8,866 nucleotides of DNA, from NCBI GenBank assembly GCA_020048795.1, contig JAIFMA010000173.1, positions 1-8,866 of the forward strand, written 5' to 3'. This stretch comes from Rhodoferax sp. Its GTDB lineage: Bacteria > Pseudomonadota > Gammaproteobacteria > Burkholderiales > Burkholderiaceae_C. A program made the position numbers and the translations under genes. Of the stretch, positions 6,518 through 8,866 are shown piece by piece. The stretch's first letter is position 1; each line of letters opens with the position of its first letter. Under the pieces are notes generated by a model that saw only the letters and a list, made by a program, of their open reading frames with translations, ran no database searches and was not told the DNA's origin.

Positions 6518-7723
6518 ATGTTCAGCTTCTTCAAAAAAAAATTTGCTCAAAAGCCCGAATCTAACGCAGAGGTAGCGTCACGGTTGCCTGAGCCGGCACC
6601 TGCATCAGCCAGGGGTGACCGTGAATTCCACGGCGGCTCTCATGCAGATGCGGCCCTGGCCGGCGATGCACCGGCACCTGCTGCTGCCCCTGGGCCACCG
6701 CGCCGGCCTGAGCCAGCGCTGATGACGGCAGCCGCGCCAGTGGCCACCTCAGTCGCCACGGATGATGCCACCGCCGAGCGCAAATCGTGGCTCGAGAAGC
6801 TCAAGCTCGGCTTGCGCAAGACCGGCTCCAGCATTGCCACCGTGTTCACAGGTGCCCAGATCGACGATGCGTTATACGAAGATCTGGAAACCGCCCTGCT
6901 GCTGGCCGACACCGGGGTCAAGGCCACCGGTCAGCTGCTGGTGGACCTCAAGTTCCGCGTCTCGGACAGTGGCACCAGCAACCCGGCGGCAGTCAAGGGT
7001 CTGCTGGTGGATGCACTGGCCCACATGCTGAGCCCACTGGAGAAGTCACTGGTGATTGGTCGGTATGCGCCCACGGTGATGATGGTGGCCGGTGTCAATG
7101 GCGCGGGCAAAACCACGTCAATCGGCAAGCTCACGCGCCACCTGACGGACTCCGGGGCCAGTGTGCTGTTGGCAGCGGCCGACACCTTCCGGGCAGCGGC
7201 GCGCGAACAACTCGGCGTGTGGGCCGATCGCAACACGGTCGACATCATCAGCCAGGACGGCGGCGACCCGGCCGCTGTGTCGTTTGATGCGGTCAGCGCA
7301 GGCAAGGCACGCGGCCGCGATGTGGTGCTGATCGACACTGCCGGGCGTCTGCCAACCCAGTTACACCTGATGGAAGAGCTGAAAAAGATCAAACGCGTGA
7401 TTCAGAAGACTGGCCCAGCGGATGATCGCGGTGGGACGGTGGCACCGGTTGATGGCGGCACCAGCATGCCCCCGCATGAAATCCTGCTGGTGATCGACGG
7501 CAACACTGGCCAAAACGCGCTGACCCAGGTCAAGGCCTTCGATGACGCACTCGGTCTGACCGGCCTGATCGTCACCAAGCTCGACGGCACCGCCAAGGGT
7601 GGCGTGCTGGCCGCCATTGCACGCGAGCGACCGATTCCGGTGTATTTCATTGGTGTTGGCGAAAAGCTCGAAGACCTGGCAACCTTCAACGCCCGGGAGT
7701 TTGCGCAGGCGCTGCTGGCCTGA
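6518..7723 (+). CDS. ftsY: Signal recognition particle receptor FtsY (SRP GTPase)
   Basis: A 401-residue SRP receptor that docks ribosome-nascent chain-SRP complexes at the inner membrane and hydrolyses GTP jointly with Ffh. It begins MFSFFKKKF, followed by a low-complexity Ala/Pro-rich segment to about residue 80 in place of the long acidic A-domain of enteric FtsY. The N-domain starts near SWLEKLKLGLRKTGSSI. G-domain motifs are all present: P-loop GVNGAGKTT (192-200), DTFRAAAREQL, DTAGR (273-277), TKLDGTAKGG (from 353) and GVGEKLEDLATF. An insertion of about 20 residues (GPADDRGGTVAPVDGGTSMP) lies between KRVIQKT and PHEILLVIDGNTGQNAL, where other FtsY proteins have only a few. The ATG at 6518 is chosen over an in-frame GTG at 6497 because FtsY proteins of this group start with this basic/aromatic segment. 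It is divergent from the M16 pair. Confidence 0.97.
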   Translation: MFSFFKKKFAQKPESNAEVASRLPEPAPASARGDREFHGGSHADAALAGDAPAPAAAPGPPRRPEPALMTAAAPVATSVATDDATAERKSWLEKLKLGLRKTGSSIATVFTGAQIDDALYEDLETALLLADTGVKATGQLLVDLKFRVSDSGTSNPAAVKGLLVDALAHMLSPLEKSLVIGRYAPTVMMVAGVNGAGKTTSIGKLTRHLTDSGASVLLAAADTFRAAAREQLGVWADRNTVDIISQDGGDPAAVSFDAVSAGKARGRDVVLIDTAGRLPTQLHLMEELKKIKRVIQKTGPADDRGGTVAPVDGGTSMPPHEILLVIDGNTGQNALTQVKAFDDALGLTGLIVTKLDGTAKGGVLAAIARERPIPVYFIGVGEKLEDLATFNAREFAQALLA

Positions 7724-7740
7724 AGACGGTTGTGACCCGG

Positions 7741-7758
7741 GCTGCTTTACCCAGCAGC
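7741..7758 (+). terminator. Hairpin after ftsY, possible terminator
   Basis: GCTGCT and AGCAGC form a perfect 6-bp stem with loop TTACCC, starting 17 nt after the ftsY stop. No T-tract follows, so it is not a strong intrinsic terminator; it may be a 3' end protector or act with Rho. Confidence 0.4.
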
Positions 7759-7818
7759 GCACACCATGACATCCAGCATCTGTCACGGCGAGCGCAGCCT
7801 GACCATCGAGGGTGTCGT

Positions 7819-8220
7819 TCAGCTGCCGATGGTGAAGTACGCACAATCGATATTGCGCACCACAGCGGCATCGCACAAGTTGTGCTCGTCAAAAATCACC
7901 AGCTGCTTCAACCAGGCCTTGGAATCTCAAAGTTGGGCTTACGAAACTGGTGCCAGCGACCAACAAGCAGGCCAGCACTTGGCGGCGGCTGGCTTTGCGC
8001 ATATCGTCTTCAGCACCAATAAATCTGGCGAGGTCGTGAATGGAGACCACTATGCTCCCGCCCATGTCATCTTTTTGGCGATTGGGAACTGCTTGCGTGT
8101 CAGCATCGATGCCTGAGCCGACGGAGACTTGCCGATTTAAGGTGCGATGTCAGCAGGCGTTAGTAATTTTTCCTTACCAAACGCTTCTTTCAAGTCGTTG
8201 AGTGCATCTTGGTAAGACAT
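7819..8220 (-). pseudogene. Decayed gene for a small helix-turn-helix-like DNA-binding protein
   Basis: Reading the minus strand from the ATG at 8220 gives MSYQDALNDLKEAFG..KEKLLTPADIAP, then TAA (8139-8137), then IGKSPSAQASMLTRKQFPI in the same frame. The reading then moves by -1 near 8055-8067 to IVVSIHDLARFIGAEDDM, by -1 near 8000-8015 to SQPPPSAGLLVGRWHQFRK and on to PNFEIP, and by -1 near 7920 to LKQLVIFDEHNLCDAAVV, ending YFTIGS and TGA at 7819. Three single-base deletions restore the original frame, implying an ancestor of about 134 residues. The block 'LTPADIAP(Y)IGKSPSAQ' followed by 'VSIHDLARFIG' resembles small helix-turn-helix regulators carried by phages and integrative elements; that family call is from recollection. 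It lies just beyond the tRNA 3' end, where element genes commonly sit. The gene is non-functional as read, unless the errors are sequencing artefacts. An open plus-strand frame here is its antisense shadow. Confidence 0.65.
8173..8216. repeat. 8-bp inverted repeat within the pseudogene start
   Basis: CTTACCAA (8173-8180) and TTGGTAAG (8209-8216) are exact reverse complements separated by 28 nt. They fall on codons 2-5 and 14-16 of the decayed gene, so they may be coincidental; no function is assigned. Confidence 0.3.
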
Positions 8221-8271
8221 GCTTACGGTTGCTTTTGATTGGTCCTGCTTACGGTTGCTTTTGATTGGTCC
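8220..8271. repeat. Perfect 26-bp tandem duplication at the tRNA-Arg 3' end
   Basis: Unit 1 (8220-8245) and unit 2 (8246-8271) are identical, each starting TGCTTACGG and ending ATTGGTCC. The last six bases, TGGTCC, are the complement of the tRNA 3' end GGACCA, so unit 2 contains the true tRNA terminus and unit 1 a copy. The unit may be a duplicated attachment or crossover segment, or simply a slippage product. Confidence 0.9.
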
Positions 8272-8340
8272 CGCCGTCAGGAATCGAACCTGAATTTTAC
8301 GCTTAGGAGGCATACGTCTTATCCATTAGACGACGGCGAG
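8266..8340 (-). tRNA. tRNA-Arg, anticodon CCU (recognises AGG)
   Basis: A complete cloverleaf of 75 nt including encoded CCA. The acceptor CTCGCCG (8340-8334) pairs with CGGCGGG (8276-8270) with one U-G wobble at 2-71. The D stem is GTCT/AGAC with loop AATGGATA, keeping G18G19 and A20, the arginine identity base. The anticodon stem TATGC/GCGTA encloses the loop CTCCTAA with anticodon CCT at 8307-8305. The variable loop has 4 nt, and the T arm is TCAGG-TTCGATT-CCTGA. It reads the rare AGG codon. It lies on the minus strand between the tRNA half-gene and the decayed regulator gene. A possible -10, GATAAT (8374-8369), is 28 nt upstream of the mature 5' end; no good -35 is seen. Confidence 0.94.
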
Positions 8341-8492
8341 TTTTGGGAAAAATTGGGTCAGATCAGCCATTATCCCGTCCCATCAAAATCCCAGATTTAT
8401 TTGGTATTTTTGCAAAAAATGACATCAATCGACATCGTTTGAAGCCTGTTTTCATTGGAGAAATCGACTTTTTAGGCTTATAAATCAGCCCC
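8341..8492. other. AT-rich spacer between intact tRNA and tRNA half-gene
   Basis: This 152-nt stretch is visibly richer in A and T than its surroundings and has no credible gene. It contains a direct repeat GACATC at 8421-8426 and 8431-8436 (one helical turn apart), GGCT...AGCC (8475-8490) as a 4-bp inverted repeat, and the candidate -10 GATAAT of the downstream tRNA. It could be the residue of an attachment region. Confidence 0.5.
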
Positions 8493-8530
8493 TTGGGAGG
8501 CACTCGTTCTATCGATTGAACTACAGCGAG
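8493..8530 (-). pseudogene. 5'-half remnant of a tRNA-Arg-like gene
   Basis: The minus strand reads CTCGCTG (acceptor 5' strand, one base different from the intact tRNA), TA, D arm GTTC-AATCGATA-GAAC, G, AGTGC, and the anticodon loop CTCCCAA, then stops resembling a tRNA. The next bases (GGGGC) do not pair with AGTGC, and no T arm or acceptor 3' strand follows. G18 of the conserved GG is C, and the anticodon would be CCC rather than CCT. Position by position it aligns with the 5' half of the intact tRNA-Arg at 8340-8303. It is a broken gene, possibly cut at the anticodon loop. Confidence 0.75.
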
Positions 8531-8539
8531 GGACGGGCG

Positions 8540-8545
8540 ATTGTA
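8540..8545 (-). promoter_or_regulatory. Candidate -10 element upstream of the tRNA half-gene
   Basis: TACAAT on the minus strand matches the -10 consensus at 5 of 6 positions and is followed by a GC-rich stretch (CGCCCGTCCC), the kind of discriminator typical of stable-RNA promoters. No good -35 is visible at 16-18 nt. If active, it would transcribe the half-gene and possibly the intact tRNA beyond it. Confidence 0.4.
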
Positions 8546-8554
8546 AAGGCCAGC

Positions 8555-8568
8555 TCTGCCCGAGCAGA
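8555..8568 (-). terminator. Small hairpin right after tamB
   Basis: TCTGC and GCAGA form a 5-bp stem around a 4-base loop directly after the tamB stop codon. No T-tract follows; it is at best a weak terminator. Confidence 0.3.
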
Positions 8569-8569
8569 C

Positions 8570-8866
8570 TCAGTCGTAGCGCACCGTGTAAATCAGGTCG
8601 ATGGCACTTTGTTCGCCAGTCTGGGCGCGCAGCGTCAGGTGTCTGGACAGATCGTAAAAGATATAGATCACGCCCATGGCACCGTTGAGGCTGCTCTCGT
8701 AGGCCACATAAAAGTCATTCGACAGGCGTTTACCCAGCGTCACCGAGGTGGTGCTTGCCGTGCCCTCGGTGCTGCTTGTGCTGCCGCCAAAACTCAGCTC
8801 ATCGAGCCCCAGCGCCTGCGTCAGACTGTCGGTGAGACGTTTGCCATTGCCACCCAGCAGGGCCAG
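8570..8866 (-). CDS. tamB: Translocation and assembly module protein TamB (C-terminal end, cut by window edge)
   Basis: The last 98 residues and the stop codon of a large gene entering from the right edge. The segment VTLGKRLSNDFYVAYESSL, then MGVIYIFYDLSRHLTLRAQ, and the final SAIDLIYTVRYD match the C-terminal TamB/DUF490 domain, including the amphipathic end that inserts near the outer-membrane partner TamA. TamB is an inner-membrane-anchored, periplasm-spanning protein that works with TamA in outer-membrane protein assembly and lipid transfer. The middle of the visible part is a Ser/Thr/Gly-rich linker (FGGSTSSTEGTASTT), common before the last domain. tamA would be expected upstream, beyond the window. 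The downstream flank is the disrupted tRNA region. Identification rests on remembered family motifs in the terminal domain. Confidence 0.87.
   Translation of the reverse strand: MALLGGNGKRLTDSLTQALGLDELSFGGSTSSTEGTASTTSVTLGKRLSNDFYVAYESSLNGAMGVIYIFYDLSRHLTLRAQTGEQSAIDLIYTVRYD

Noticed and set aside
7361..7876. Minus-strand open frame of 171 codons spanning the ftsY 3' end
   Set aside because: Two thirds of it is antisense to conserved FtsY G-domain codons, and it uses a different frame from the decayed regulator gene.
7766..8116. Open plus-strand frame of 116 codons after ftsY with acceptable codon use
   Set aside because: It has no ribosome-binding site and no recognisable motif, and the minus strand of the same stretch reads as a decayed protein with clear blocks. 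It is best explained as the antisense shadow of that pseudogene.
8239..8442. Plus-strand frame of 67 codons containing SRRQESNLNFTL
   Set aside because: It is the antisense of the tRNA-Arg gene; peptides with RRQESNL are a familiar artefact of translating the complement of tRNA T arms.
1..8866. CRISPR array, complete insertion sequence or toxin-antitoxin pair
   Set aside because: No regularly spaced repeats, transposase motifs or terminal inverted repeats of an IS, and no recognisable toxin or antitoxin gene were seen.

Overview
The window looks like chromosomal DNA of a betaproteobacterium of the order Burkholderiales, most likely family Comamonadaceae (Rhodoferax/Polaromonas-like). The reasons are the high GC content and codon use, the head-to-head arrangement of ftsY with two M16 peptidase genes followed by rsmD, and a short repeat I recognise from that family. 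The family-level call is inference; no database was searched.

Positions 1-2947 (minus strand) hold an ABC importer operon. In transcription order it encodes a periplasmic NMT1/THI5-like binding protein, an ATPase, a TauC/SsuC-type permease and the N-terminal 71 codons of a zinc-dependent nucleoside/nucleobase deaminase cut by the window edge. The deaminase suggests an amino-substituted heterocycle as substrate. A 14-bp perfect palindrome sits in the 67-nt leader, and two small hairpins lie between the binding-protein and ATPase genes.

Positions 3015-6458 (minus) hold rsmD (16S rRNA m2G966 methyltransferase) and two exported M16 zinc-peptidase-family proteins. The upstream-transcribed one keeps HxxEH; the second has lost it, so they look like a catalytic/non-catalytic pair. 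The signal-peptide core of the second is encoded by a repeat-like inverted sequence. ftsY (6518-7723, plus) encodes the SRP receptor GTPase and diverges from the peptidase genes.

Positions 7724-8569 are an accessory scar between ftsY and tamB. It holds a decayed minus-strand gene for a small helix-turn-helix-like protein (one in-frame stop and three apparent single-base deletions), a perfect 26-bp tandem duplication abutting the 3' end of an intact tRNA-Arg(CCU), an AT-rich spacer, and a degenerate 5' half of a second tRNA-Arg-like gene. This resembles the remains of an element that integrated at a tRNA gene. From 8570 to the end is the C-terminus of tamB (minus).

Most of the window is ordinary core genome. 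The parts worth a second look are the deaminase-linked transporter, the repeat-encoded signal peptide and the tRNA/pseudogene scar. I see no CRISPR array, complete insertion sequence, or clearly new multi-gene system.
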